Positions 1 to 7,914 of a stretch of DNA of 64,000 nucleotides are shown piece by piece (positions within the stretch are counted from its first letter, which is position 1; every line of letters starts with the position of its first letter). Source of the DNA: Alphaproteobacteria bacterium (GTDB taxonomy: Bacteria; Myxococcota_A; UBA796; GCA-2862545); assembly GCA_020632875.1 (NCBI GenBank), contig JACKET010000001.1, positions 930,001 to 994,000 on the forward strand, in the 5' to 3' direction. A program made the translations under genes and the position numbers. The notes under the pieces are model-generated. The model made no database searches. It was not told where the DNA came from and saw only the letters and a list, made by a program, of their open reading frames with translations.

Positions 1-720
1 GGCCGTGGTGAAGCGCTCCTCGCCGAGCGCGTCGAGCAGCGGCCGGGCCTGGGTCTCCCAGCGCGGGGTCGGGCGCGCCTTCCCTGACGAAAGGGCGGCG
101 TGCGCGAGGATGGCCTCCCACGCGGGGCGCTCGGGGCCGAGGCCCGTGAACCAGCGGTGCATCCGCTGTCCCCACGGATCCTCCACCGAGAACGGGCTCG
201 CCGCGGCGCCCGGGGTCTCCGGCATCACGAGCGCGCGCAGCCGGAGCTCCACTTTGCGCTCCTCGTGGTACCCCGACTCCTCGAGCCGGGTGACCCAGCG
301 CTGGATGGCGTCGACGAGCGGCGCGGGCAGCGCTCCTTCGGCGGCCCGTCGCTCGATGGCCCCGACGACGTTGCCCGCGGGCAGCTCGCGGTTCGTGGTG
401 GCCCAGACCGACGCGAGGCGCACGAGGTGGTCGTCCGTGAGCGGCAGGCGCGCCCGGGCGAGGCGCAGGCCGATGCTCTGCCCGAGGTAGGCGAGGCGGT
501 AGTCCGTCGAGGCGGTGTCCTCGAAGGCCAGCACGAGGGCCGATGCGCGGAGCTCGGGCGATGCCTCGAGCAGCGGCGCGGCCTCCGGTCCCGCCAGGTT
601 GCCATCTCCGGCGTAGAAGGCGTCGAGCAGCGCGCGCGCCGGGTCTACGGGCCGGGGCACCCGGGCCCCCGGGAACGGGATCACCTGCCGCATCGCGTCC
701 ACCATGTCCTTCCAGCCCAT
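1..720 (-). CDS. Hypothetical protein, 3' end off the window
   Basis: An open frame runs on the minus strand from an ATG at 718-720 (protein start MGWKDMVDAMRQVIPFPGAR) to base 1 without a stop, so about 240 residues are visible and the C-terminus lies outside. Codon use matches neighbouring genes (GC in third positions), unlike the frames that overlap it. The sequence is mostly helical, with many Leu/Ala/Arg and repeated short helices that suggest an alpha-solenoid, but no family motif is recognised and no function is assigned. No signal peptide or membrane segment is visible. It is separated from the ribosomal genes upstream by a strong intrinsic terminator, so it is probably transcribed independently. 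Confidence 0.7.
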   Translation of the reverse strand, partial: MGWKDMVDAMRQVIPFPGARVPRPVDPARALLDAFYAGDGNLAGPEAAPLLEASPELRASALVLAFEDTASTDYRLAYLGQSIGLRLARARLPLTDDHLVRLASVWATTNRELPAGNVVGAIERRAAEGALPAPLVDAIQRWVTRLEESGYHEERKVELRLRALVMPETPGAAASPFSVEDPWGQRMHRWFTGLGPERPAWEAILAHAALSSGKARPTPRWETQARPLLDALGEERFTTA

Positions 721-768
721 CGGTCCTCCGCGGAGGGAGGATGCGCCGGAGGCTGGCCGGGATCCACG

Positions 769-798
769 AAAAAACCCCGGAGTCTCGCGACGCCGGGG
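769..798 (-). terminator. Rho-independent terminator after rpsD
   Basis: On the minus strand CCCCGG (793-798) pairs with CCGGGG (775-780). An inner GTC/GAC stem closes a TCGC loop, and six T residues (complement of A769-A774) follow directly. It lies 27 bases past the rpsD stop codon, the normal place for an intrinsic terminator of the rpmG-rpsD transcript. Confidence 0.85.
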
Positions 799-824
799 CT
801 CTTCGGTTCGGTGGCCGGATCGGA

Positions 825-1442
825 CTACAGCTTCTGCGAGTAGAACTCGATGATGGCCGCTTCGTTGAGGTCGAACGGCAGGTCGTGCCGATCGGGCTTC
901 GTCGTGAGCTTGCCGGTGGCCTTGGCCGGATCGAAGTCGAGCCAGGACGGACGCGGGAGACCCGCGGACTGCTCGATCACCTCGGTCACGAAGCCCTTGG
1001 TGCGGCTGCGCTCCTTCACGGAGATCTCGTCGCCGGCGCTGACCTGGTAGCTCGGCCGATCGACGCGCTTGCCGTTCACGAGCACGTGACGGTGCACGAT
1101 CAGCTGACGCGCGGCGGGGATCGTACGGGCCAGGCCCATGCGCCACACCAGGTTGTCGAGCCGCGACTCGAGCAGCAGGATCAGGTTCTCGGCGGCGTTG
1201 CCGCGCATCCGGGACGCCTTCTTGACGTAGCCCTGGAACTGCTTCTCGAGAATTCCGTAGTGGAAACGGGCCTTCTGCTTCTCGAGCAGACGGACCTTGT
1301 AGTCACTGGGCTTCGCCCTACGCTTGGTTCCGTGCTCACCCGGGGGGAACGGACGATCCAGGGTCGGAGTCGTCGTCAGACCGGGAAGCACCGTGCCCAC
1401 ACGCCGGCACTTCTTCAGCCGGGGTCCACGATAACGCGCCAT
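825..1442 (-). CDS. rpsD: 30S ribosomal protein S4
   Basis: The 205-residue product begins MARYRGPRLKKCRR and carries the S4 RNA-binding domain in its second half (around residues 95-155, including RLDNLVWRMG and VLVNGKRVDRPSY). It is the usual length for bacterial S4. S4 binds 16S rRNA as a primary assembly protein of the small subunit body. The N-terminal region has only one Cys (KKCRR), so it is the zinc-free form without the four-cysteine cluster. It lies 96 bp downstream of rpmG on the same strand and is followed by an intrinsic terminator. It is not next to rpsK, rpsM or rpoA here, which is a rearrangement relative to the classical alpha operon. Confidence 0.97.
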   Translation of the reverse strand: MARYRGPRLKKCRRVGTVLPGLTTTPTLDRPFPPGEHGTKRRAKPSDYKVRLLEKQKARFHYGILEKQFQGYVKKASRMRGNAAENLILLLESRLDNLVWRMGLARTIPAARQLIVHRHVLVNGKRVDRPSYQVSAGDEISVKERSRTKGFVTEVIEQSAGLPRPSWLDFDPAKATGKLTTKPDRHDLPFDLNEAAIIEFYSQKL

Positions 1443-1538
1443 GATTGGCTCCTCGTTTGGTGCTGTCGCGGTGGAGTTCCGCGACGTTGGCGTTCCGGGG
1501 GCTCGATCCGAGGATCGTGGGCCGGAACGCGGGGTTGG

Positions 1539-1727
1539 CTACTTGATCTCGCGATGCAGGGTCTGCCGACGGAGGTACGGGTTGTACTTCATCAGCTCGA
1601 GCCGCTTCGGAGTGTTCTTCTTGTTCTTCTGGGACGTGTAGCGCGACATGCCGGGCACACCGGAGTCTTTCTGCTCGGTGCACTCGAGGGTGATCACCTG
1701 CCGCGCGACGTTCTTCTTCTTGGCCAT
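1539..1727 (-). CDS. rpmG: 50S ribosomal protein L33
   Basis: This 62-residue basic protein starts MAKKKNVARQVITLECTEQK and ends YNPYLRRQTLHREIK, the characteristic L33 pattern. The ATG at 1725-1727 is preceded by AAGGGGG at a good distance, which picks it over the much longer upstream-extended frame. The usual CxxC zinc knuckle is broken (CTEQ: only one Cys), so this is a zinc-independent paralogue type. L33 sits near the E site of the large subunit. It is the first gene of a short unit with rpsD; the gene further upstream runs in the opposite direction. Confidence 0.93.
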   Translation of the reverse strand: MAKKKNVARQVITLECTEQKDSGVPGMSRYTSQKNKKNTPKRLELMKYNPYLRRQTLHREIK

Positions 1728-1838
1728 CTGGGCCCCCTTGGGATCCGGATCCGAACCCAGCGCACTTAAAGCCTGTGCGGTACCCGCGCAAGCGTCGTGC
1801 TGCGGACGTCCGGGCGGCGACGTGCTAACCGCGGGAGC

Positions 1839-3065
1839 ATGTGGACTCTCCTCCTCTTCGTGGCCTGCAAGAGCGCTCCCACCCCGACCGACACGGATCC
1901 GTCGGACACCGACACCGTCGACGACGCCGCGATCGTGGCCGCGCTGCTCGACGGCACGGGTACCGCGTCCGAGGTCCTGGGTCAGGTCGCCTGGTCCGGC
2001 GGCTGGCCGGTCCAGAGCGAGGCCGGGTACGTCTTCCTGATCGACGGTCCGGGGCCCTGGTCGCTCGTCGGCGACTTCAACGACTGGGTCGCGGCGCCGA
2101 TGGACTGCTCGGCCGGGTACTGCGCGATCGAGGTGGCGATCGCGGGCGACCCGGCGGGCATGAAGTACAAGTTCACCGACGGGGTCGAGTACATCGAAGA
2201 CCCGACCGCGCGATCGTACGGCTACGACGAGTTCGGCGCCGTGTCGTACGTCCGTCCGCCCACGGCCACGTGGCGTCTCGACCGGTGGCCCGCGGCGACC
2301 GACGGCACGGTGGGGCCCCGCACGTTGCGGGTGTACGTCCCCGCGGGCGCGGGTCCGTGGAACGTGCTCTACGCCCACGACGGGCAGAACCTGTTCGACC
2401 CCGACGCGATCTGGGGCGGTTGGCACCTGCAGGACGCGCTCGTCGGGAACGACGCGCTGGTCGTGGGGATCGACAACACCGCCGCGCGATTCGACGACTA
2501 CACCCACGTGCCCGACCAGCTCGATTCGCTCGGGCCCGACCCGCTGGGCGGCGAGGGCGACGCGTACGCGGCGTTCGTGCACACGACGGTGCGGCCGCAC
2601 ATCGAAGCGACGTACGGGTCCACCGGGGTCGACGGGCAGCTCGGCAGCTCGCTCGGCGGGCTGATCGCGCTGCACGTCGCGCACCGCTACCCCGGCGAGT
2701 ACGACTTCGCGGCGAGCCTCTCGGGCACCCTCGGCTGGGGGCGGTTCGGCGATCTCGGCGACGCGATGGAGACGCGCTGGCTCGCGTCCGACCCCGGTGG
2801 GGTGGTGTGGCTGTCGAGCGGCGGGGGCCCGGGGCCCGACGGGGCGTGCCTGGATCCCGACGGAGACGGGTTCCCCGAAGACGACCCCGACAGCAGCGAC
2901 AACTACTGCGAGACGCGCCAGATGGCGGACGCCCTCGCGGCGGCGGGCCGCACCTGGGATTCCGACCTGTTCCACTGGCACGCGCCCGACCAGCCCCACA
3001 ACGAGGCCGCGTGGGCCGCGATCGTCGACATGCCCATCGGGATCTTCGCGGGGCTCGATCCATGA
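1839..3065 (+). CDS. Lipoprotein esterase with CBM48-like domain (Fes/EstD type)
   Basis: The start is set at the ATG of MWTLLLFVACKSAP (SD GCGGGAG just upstream). This gives a short signal with a lipobox ending at Cys10, followed by a Thr/Asp-rich linker. Residues about 60-125 resemble a glycogen-binding-type E-set domain (GDFNDW at 78-83). Residues about 150-405 form an alpha/beta hydrolase of the putative esterase family (PF00756): DGQNLFD, the nucleophile elbow GSSLGG with Ser271, and the His motif PHNEAAW with His387. The 408-residue length suits enterochelin-esterase-like proteins. A surface-anchored esterase is the supported call; the substrate is not deducible. Asp-rich DPDGDGFPEDDPDSS near 340 looks like a calcium-binding loop inserted in the hydrolase. 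Confidence 0.85.
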   Translation: MWTLLLFVACKSAPTPTDTDPSDTDTVDDAAIVAALLDGTGTASEVLGQVAWSGGWPVQSEAGYVFLIDGPGPWSLVGDFNDWVAAPMDCSAGYCAIEVAIAGDPAGMKYKFTDGVEYIEDPTARSYGYDEFGAVSYVRPPTATWRLDRWPAATDGTVGPRTLRVYVPAGAGPWNVLYAHDGQNLFDPDAIWGGWHLQDALVGNDALVVGIDNTAARFDDYTHVPDQLDSLGPDPLGGEGDAYAAFVHTTVRPHIEATYGSTGVDGQLGSSLGGLIALHVAHRYPGEYDFAASLSGTLGWGRFGDLGDAMETRWLASDPGGVVWLSSGGGPGPDGACLDPDGDGFPEDDPDSSDNYCETRQMADALAAAGRTWDSDLFHWHAPDQPHNEAAWAAIVDMPIGIFAGLDP

Positions 3066-3068
3066 CCG

Positions 3069-3101
3069 ATGTCCTTCTGGGGTCTGACCCCAGGAAGACA
3101 T
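3069..3101. repeat. REP-like palindrome, copy 1 (GGGTCTGACCC core)
   Basis: Two 16-bp arms (3069-3084 and 3086-3101, 14 of 16 paired) flank a central T. The core is TGGGGTCTGACCCCA. The palindrome and its right flank (GGTCGATCGTTTGGAGT) recur at 57291-57323 and 57435-57467 with flanks, so this is a dispersed element rather than a private terminator. It lies just past the esterase stop codon. Confidence 0.8.
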
Positions 3102-3163
3102 GGGTCGATCGTTTGGAGTTTCGGGAGCCCGGCGCTCGCGGGTCGAATGGAGGAGGAGGCGCC

Positions 3164-4081
3164 ATGCTGACGAGAATCGCCGTGATCGCGGTCGCGCTCG
3201 CGACCCTCGGCTGTGGGTGCGCGGTCGGCGATCGCATCGAGCTCGAGCACGACGGGAGCACGCGGAACTACTTCCTCGTCGTACCCGAGGGCGTGCCGGC
3301 CGACGCGCCGCTCGTGCTCGCGCTCCACGGCGGCGGGCCCGCGGGCACCCACAAGGGCCGGCGCATGGGCCGCTACACGGGCCTCGCCGATCTCGCCGCC
3401 GAAGAGGGCTTCGTGGCGGCCTTCCCGTCGTCCCTCGAGGGCAACTGGAACGACGGGCGCGAGATCGAGAACCAGTTCGTCACCGAAGACACCGACGACG
3501 TCGGGTTCATCGCGGCAGTGGTGGCGGACGTCGCGAGCCGCGCGTCGATCGATCCGGCGCGGGTCTACGTCACCGGCGAGAGCAACGGCGGGTTCATGAC
3601 CCAGCGGCTGCTGTGCGAGCGGTCCGACCTGTTCGCGGCCGGGGTGAGCTTCATCGCCACGATGCCCGACGGGTACACGTGCACGCCGGCGCAGCCCGTG
3701 GGCGTGATGTTCGTGCTGGGCACGGAGGATCCGCTCGTCCCGTACGAGGGCGGCGACATCGGGGAGGGCGATCGGGGCGCCGCCATCGCGGCGGACGCGG
3801 CCATGGCGTTCTGGGCCGCCGCGAACGGCTGCCAGGGCGAGCCGACCGCAGAGGCCCTGCCGGATGTCGACCCCGACGACGGCTCCACGGTCACCCACGA
3901 GCGCTGGCCCGGCTGCGCGGCTCCCGTCGAGCGGGTGGTGATCGACGGGGGAGGGCACACGTACCCGAGCGGGCCGCAGTACCTGCCGGAGCGCCTGGTG
4001 GGCACCGTGAACCGGGACGTGCGCGGGCAGGACCTGTTCTGGGGCTTCGTCAGCGGGCAGTCCGCGCCTTCGAGCCCCTGA
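3164..4081 (+). CDS. Secreted esterase of the LpqC/PHB depolymerase family
   Basis: The start at 3164 is preceded by GGAGGAGGAGG. The 305-residue product begins MLTRIAVIAVALATLGCGCA, a signal peptide with a lipobox-like LGC. It matches the poly(3-hydroxybutyrate) depolymerase / feruloyl-esterase-like family (COG3509): oxyanion region ALHGGGPAG, nucleophile GESNGG (Ser140), acid in GTEDPLVPYEGG (Asp189) and base in GGGHTYPSG (His265). The full triad is intact, so an active extracellular esterase or depolymerase is likely; the actual polymer is unknown. It follows another secreted esterase on the same strand, with a palindromic repeat between them. No membrane segment is seen besides the signal. 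Confidence 0.88.
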   Translation: MLTRIAVIAVALATLGCGCAVGDRIELEHDGSTRNYFLVVPEGVPADAPLVLALHGGGPAGTHKGRRMGRYTGLADLAAEEGFVAAFPSSLEGNWNDGREIENQFVTEDTDDVGFIAAVVADVASRASIDPARVYVTGESNGGFMTQRLLCERSDLFAAGVSFIATMPDGYTCTPAQPVGVMFVLGTEDPLVPYEGGDIGEGDRGAAIAADAAMAFWAAANGCQGEPTAEALPDVDPDDGSTVTHERWPGCAAPVERVVIDGGGHTYPSGPQYLPERLVGTVNRDVRGQDLFWGFVSGQSAPSSP

Positions 4082-4117
4082 GGCCCCCGGTCGGCCTGTC
4101 CGCGACCGACCTGGTGA

Positions 4118-5209
4118 TCACTCGCGCAGGTCGGCCTCGCGCCGGTCGCGCTCGCCGATCCCGAGCTCGGTGGCGAGCGCCGTGTTCGCCGTGTCGACGA
4201 GCGCATCGGCCTCGTCGGGGGTCCAGTAGTTCACCGGGTACTTCTGCCGATTGCCGATGCCGAGGCCGATGTACGCGGGGAGGACCGCGACCGCCGGCCC
4301 GATGAGGCACCCCCACACCGGCGCGAAGCGACGGTTGGAGGCCTTGTCCCAGCGCGGGTCGCTCACGTCGTAGCGGTCGGGGTTCGGCCCCGTGACGCCA
4401 TACAGCGCTGACCCTGCACACACGGCACCCGCCCCGCCGAGGCTACCCCAGATGAGCGTCTTCGAGATGGACCGGTGGCGGTCCATCTTCTCGAGCGCGG
4501 TGGCGTCGTTCACGCGCTCGGCCGCGTCGCGCGGGAGCACGAGCGTGCCGCCGCCGTCGTACAGGGCCCACGTCTTGATCGTCGACACCGCGGCCTGCCC
4601 GCCTCCGGTCGTGAACGTGAGATCGCCGCGGCGGAGCCGGCGGAGCTGGTACTTCTTGATGTTCGTGAGCCGGTCGACGTAGGCGGCCTCCTGCTCGTCG
4701 ATCCGCCGGCTGGCCTGCAGCGCCTGGTCGAGCGAGAGATCGCGGACCTCGAGCTGCACCTGCGTGCCCATCGACGCGAGCAGCTTCGTGGCGATCTGGT
4801 TCTCGAGCGCGAAGAACGACTCGGTCGGGCCCGCCGCGCTCACGGCGTGCGTGACCTCTCCGGACGCCACGTCGACGAGGCGCGCGTCGATCCGCATGCC
4901 CTCGACGGCCGACGTGATCGAGCCCGTGACGAGCAGTTGCGCGCCGAGGCCCTTCCCGACCTCGACCGCCGTGGCCGGGTCGACGTAGCCGGACGCCTGG
5001 AGGTCGAGCTCGCGGAGGATCTCGGCGAGGCGGCGCCGCTCCAGGACCTGGATTTCCGGCGCGTTCTGGAGGTCGGTGATCAGCATGTCCGCGATGCCGC
5101 GGCCCAGGGGCTCCAGGTCCTGCTCCAGCCCGTTCGCGTCGAAGTAGAGGACGGCGAGCTTGTCTCCGGCCGAAGCAGTGGAGAGCAGGGCGAGCAGGGA
5201 CGCGATCAT
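4118..5209 (-). CDS. Exported CsgG/FlgO-like protein
   Basis: The product of 363 residues begins MIASLLALLSTASAGDKLAV, a signal peptide with a cleavage site near ASA-G. Residues about 16-135 match the CsgG-type fold (KLAVLYFDANGL, GRGIADMLITDLQ, IQVLERRRLAEIL, GAQLLVTGSI), found in curli secretion lipoproteins and in many uncharacterised periplasmic proteins. A charged helical region follows (150-215). Two hydrophobic stretches (about 270-295 and 305-325) suggest a membrane association not present in classical CsgG. There are no curli genes nearby, so a secretion role is not supported. Function is best left as an envelope protein with a CsgG-like domain. Confidence 0.75.
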   Translation of the reverse strand: MIASLLALLSTASAGDKLAVLYFDANGLEQDLEPLGRGIADMLITDLQNAPEIQVLERRRLAEILRELDLQASGYVDPATAVEVGKGLGAQLLVTGSITSAVEGMRIDARLVDVASGEVTHAVSAAGPTESFFALENQIATKLLASMGTQVQLEVRDLSLDQALQASRRIDEQEAAYVDRLTNIKKYQLRRLRRGDLTFTTGGGQAAVSTIKTWALYDGGGTLVLPRDAAERVNDATALEKMDRHRSISKTLIWGSLGGAGAVCAGSALYGVTGPNPDRYDVSDPRWDKASNRRFAPVWGCLIGPAVAVLPAYIGLGIGNRQKYPVNYWTPDEADALVDTANTALATELGIGERDRREADLRE

Positions 5210-5280
5210 CGGGACTCCGTGGCGCCGCATCCTACCCCGTCGTCGGGGAGCGGGCCGTGGGAGCCACCGTTGTCGCCGAC

Positions 5281-5604
5281 CTAGACCGTGAACGACTCGC
5301 CGCAGCTGCAGGAGCGCTTCGCCGCGGGGTTGTGGAAGACGAAGCCGCTTCGGACCAGCGTGTCTTCGAAGTCGAGCTCGATGCCGTTGAGGAACAGGTA
5401 GGACTTCTTGTCGACGCAGACCTTCACGTCGTCGAGCTCGAAGAGCTTGTCGCCGTCGTTGGGCGCAGCGACCCAGTCCATCTCGTACATCATGCCGCTG
5501 CAGCCGCCGCTGGTGACGCGGAGACGCAGCCACGACCGGTCGTCGTGCTGCGCCACGAGCTGGCGGACGCGGGCTTTCGCATTGTCGGTGAGGGAGACGG
5601 CCAT
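5281..5604 (-). CDS. erpA: Iron-sulfur cluster carrier/insertion protein, IscA/ErpA family
   Basis: The 107-residue product has the A-type carrier signature: GGCSGMMYEM (first Cys) and the C-terminal CSCGESF with the second and third Cys ligands. It is the usual length. A-type carriers receive Fe-S clusters from a scaffold and pass them to apoproteins in the cytoplasm. A cysteine desulfurase gene lies about 1 kb away (6555-7700) in the opposite orientation, consistent with a small Fe-S locus, although no IscU, HscA or IscR is seen. The symbol is given for the family; iscA versus erpA cannot be separated from sequence alone. Confidence 0.92.
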   Translation of the reverse strand: MAVSLTDNAKARVRQLVAQHDDRSWLRLRVTSGGCSGMMYEMDWVAAPNDGDKLFELDDVKVCVDKKSYLFLNGIELDFEDTLVRSGFVFHNPAAKRSCSCGESFTV

Positions 5605-5643
5605 GGAGTCAGGGTAACTCCGTCGCCGTGCGGATTCACCCGG

Positions 5644-6513
5644 TCAGGCGAGGGTCGCGTCGAGCTCGCCGTTCTCCACCGTGATCCACACGTCGAGCGC
5701 GCCGTTCGCCCCCATCCCGCGCTCGCGCGAGAACGCACAGACCTGCTGGCCCCAGTGGGACGCCTCGCCCGGGCGGTTGTGCAGCACCAGATCGTCGTCC
5801 ATCCGGGCCTCGAACCACACCATCACGCCGGCGACCGGGCCGGGCTCGTCGACGGGCAGCGAGACCTTCACGCGGCCCGCGGGCGGCGGACCATCGAGCA
5901 GATCGAGGTCGAACACCGTGACGGGCGGGCCCACGGGCTCCTCGGCGAGCGTCACGTACTTGTGGGACGCGTCGGCCTGCAGGCCCTCGATCACCGGCGC
6001 CAGGTCGAGGTCGAAGCGCTTCGCGAAGCCCGCGACCTCGCGCAGCGCCGCACGCGCCTCGCGGGCCGAGTCGCCCGCGCGCACTGCGGCCGCGTAGACG
6101 GTCAGGCGTCGCGGCGCGAGCAGGCCGCCCTCGCGGACCCAGGGCCGCGTGGCCCGCGTCACCTCGACGACGCCTTCGTAGAACGGGTCGGCGTTGAGGA
6201 GCTCGGAGAACGCGACATCGACCCTTCGCGGCTCGAGATCCTCGATGCGCCCGCGGAGCACGGTGACCGGCAGCGCGTTGTGCTTCATCAGGGCCTCGGC
6301 CACGTCGGCGATCTCGGTGGGCTCGACCGCGTACACGTGCTTCGCGCCGAGCCGCGCGGCGATGGCCGAGAGCAGGCCCGTGCCGCAGCCGACCTCGAGC
6401 ACGCGGTTCCCGGGTGCATGGCGCGTGAGGAAGTCGACCAGCACGGCGTTCCGCGCGTCGTCGCTCAGGAGCCGGATGTGCTCCCAGGGGTTGCCGAAGA
6501 TCGAGCCGTCCAT
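5644..6513 (-). CDS. PRMT-like class I SAM-dependent methyltransferase
   Basis: The 289-residue protein has motif I VLEVGCGTGLLS (about 38-49) and post-I YAVEP. Three features typical of protein arginine methyltransferases follow: an N-terminal helix region (HIRLLSDDARNAVLVDFL), a double-Glu-like loop (SELLNADPFYEGVV), and in the C-terminal barrel half SHWGQQV, resembling the THW loop. It is shorter than eukaryotic PRMT cores. The reaction would be methyl transfer from SAM to a protein or small-molecule acceptor in the cytosol; the substrate is unknown. It lies between erpA (same strand, 39 bp away) and the divergent cysteine desulfurase gene. A generic methyltransferase is the fallback interpretation. 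Confidence 0.78.
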   Translation of the reverse strand: MDGSIFGNPWEHIRLLSDDARNAVLVDFLTRHAPGNRVLEVGCGTGLLSAIAARLGAKHVYAVEPTEIADVAEALMKHNALPVTVLRGRIEDLEPRRVDVAFSELLNADPFYEGVVEVTRATRPWVREGGLLAPRRLTVYAAAVRAGDSAREARAALREVAGFAKRFDLDLAPVIEGLQADASHKYVTLAEEPVGPPVTVFDLDLLDGPPPAGRVKVSLPVDEPGPVAGVMVWFEARMDDDLVLHNRPGEASHWGQQVCAFSRERGMGANGALDVWITVENGELDATLA

Positions 6514-6554
6514 GGCGGGACTGTAGCGCCCGGCTTCCGGATAGGGGGGACGCC

Positions 6555-7700
6555 ATGGACGTGTACCTCGACAACCACAGCACCACCCCGTGCGACCCGC
6601 GCGTGCTGGAGGCGATGCTCCCGTGGTTCACCGCGCAGCCGGGCAACGCGGCCAGCCGGTCCCACAAGTGGGGGTACGCGGCGCGCACGGCGACCGAGCA
6701 GGCCCGCGGGCAGCTCGCCGAACGGCTCGGGTGCAGCCCCAAGGAGCTCGTGTTCACGAGTGGCGCGACCGAGGCCGACAACCTCGCCGTGCTGGGCGTC
6801 CTGCGCGCGAACCGGGCCCGCGGGAACCACCTGGTGACGGTCGCCACCGAGCACAAGGCCGTGCTCGACGCGGCGAAGCACGCGACCACCGAGGGCTTCG
6901 AGGTCACCGTTCTCGCGCCGGAGCCCGACGGCACGGTCGATCCGGCGGCCGTCGAAGCCGCGCTCACCGACCGCACGGTGCTCGTCAGCGTGATGTGGGC
7001 GAACAACGAGGTCGGCACGCTCCAGCCCATCGAGCGCATCGTCGAGGTCTGCCACGCGCGCGACGTGTGGGTGCACACCGACGCCGCGCAGGCGCTCTCC
7101 ACGTGTGCGCTCGACGTTCGCGCCGTGCCCGTCGACCTGATGAGCCTCTCGGCGCACAAGGCGTACGGCCCGAAGGGCGTGGGCGCGCTCTACGTCCGGC
7201 GCGGGCGGCCGCGAATCGCGGTCGAGCCGCTGCAGTACGGGGGCGGCCACGAGCGCGGGATGCGCTCCGGGACGCTGCCCGTGCCGCTGATCGTGGGCTT
7301 CGGCGCGTGTGCCGCGCTCTTCGACCCGTCCGAGGTCGAGCGCGTCCGGGGCCTGCGCGACACCCTGCGCGACGGGCTCCTCGCCGTCGGCGGGGTGCAC
7401 GTGAACGGCTCTGCGCACCGCCTCGCCGGCAACCTGAACGTCGCCATCGAGGGCGTCGAGGCCGAGGCCCTGATGCTCGGGTGCCGCGACATCGCCATGT
7501 CCTCGGGGTCCGCGTGCACGTCCGAGAGCCTCGAGCCGTCCTACGTGCTGCGCGCGATGGGGCTGGACCGCGACCGCGCCGCCAGCTCGCTCCGCTTCGG
7601 GGTCGGGCGGTTCAACACCGAGGCCGAGATCGCCTACGCGGTCGAGAAGCTCACGGCGAAGATCGCCGAGCTCCGGTCGATGGCGCATCTGTACGAGTAG
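6555..7700 (+). CDS. Cysteine desulfurase (NifS/IscS family)
   Basis: The 381-residue class V aminotransferase-fold enzyme has the pyridoxal-phosphate lysine in SLSAHKAYGPKG, the phosphate-binding TSGATEADN, the PLP-stacking and binding stretch HTDAAQALS, and the catalytic-loop cysteine in SSGSACTS. It releases sulfur from L-cysteine as a persulfide for Fe-S assembly or tRNA thiolation. Start MDVYLDNHSTTP is preceded by AGGGGG. Loop and length resemble IscS/NifS group I enzymes. It is divergent from the methyltransferase gene with a 41-bp gap and stands alone on its strand, so it may serve general Fe-S needs together with the nearby ErpA-like carrier. Confidence 0.93.
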   Translation: MDVYLDNHSTTPCDPRVLEAMLPWFTAQPGNAASRSHKWGYAARTATEQARGQLAERLGCSPKELVFTSGATEADNLAVLGVLRANRARGNHLVTVATEHKAVLDAAKHATTEGFEVTVLAPEPDGTVDPAAVEAALTDRTVLVSVMWANNEVGTLQPIERIVEVCHARDVWVHTDAAQALSTCALDVRAVPVDLMSLSAHKAYGPKGVGALYVRRGRPRIAVEPLQYGGGHERGMRSGTLPVPLIVGFGACAALFDPSEVERVRGLRDTLRDGLLAVGGVHVNGSAHRLAGNLNVAIEGVEAEALMLGCRDIAMSSGSACTSESLEPSYVLRAMGLDRDRAASSLRFGVGRFNTEAEIAYAVEKLTAKIAELRSMAHLYE

Positions 7701-7820
7701 GGGAATCTCTCGCGGGCGTCCCCGTGGAGAGGGCGCTCACGATTGGCGGGTACTCGGTGTCGGGTGTCGGGTGGGGCCGCTCCTGGCTCGAGAGGAGTCG
7801 GCGACCCCCGAACCCCGACC

Positions 7821-7890
7821 ACCCACTACCCAACACCCACTACCCAACACCCACTACCCAACACCCACTACCCAACACCCACTACCCAAC
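7821..7890. repeat. Tandem repeat, five perfect copies of a 14-bp unit
   Basis: The unit ACCCACTACCCAAC is repeated five times without mismatch (7821-7834, then every 14 bases), with degenerate copies on both sides (7811-7820 and 7891-7912). The minus strand therefore carries regularly spaced GGG runs and could form a G-quadruplex. The array fills most of the gap between the desulfurase stop (7700) and the convergent gene end (7915). The remaining 120 bp holds only simple-sequence GTCGGGT repeats. Confidence 0.93.
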
Positions 7891-7914
7891 ACCCAACCCC
7901 CACTACCCACACCG

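Noticed and set aside
1765..1791. A sigma-70 promoter for rpmG (TTGCGC, 15-base spacer, TTTAAG on the minus strand)
   Set aside because: The -10 is weak and the spacer short; too uncertain to list as a feature.
4118..5209. A curli secretion system gene
   Set aside because: Only the CsgG-like domain is present; no CsgA, CsgE or CsgF-like gene lies nearby and extra hydrophobic segments differ from CsgG.
7821..7890. A CRISPR array
   Set aside because: The units are 14 bp and contiguous with no variable spacers; it is a simple tandem repeat.
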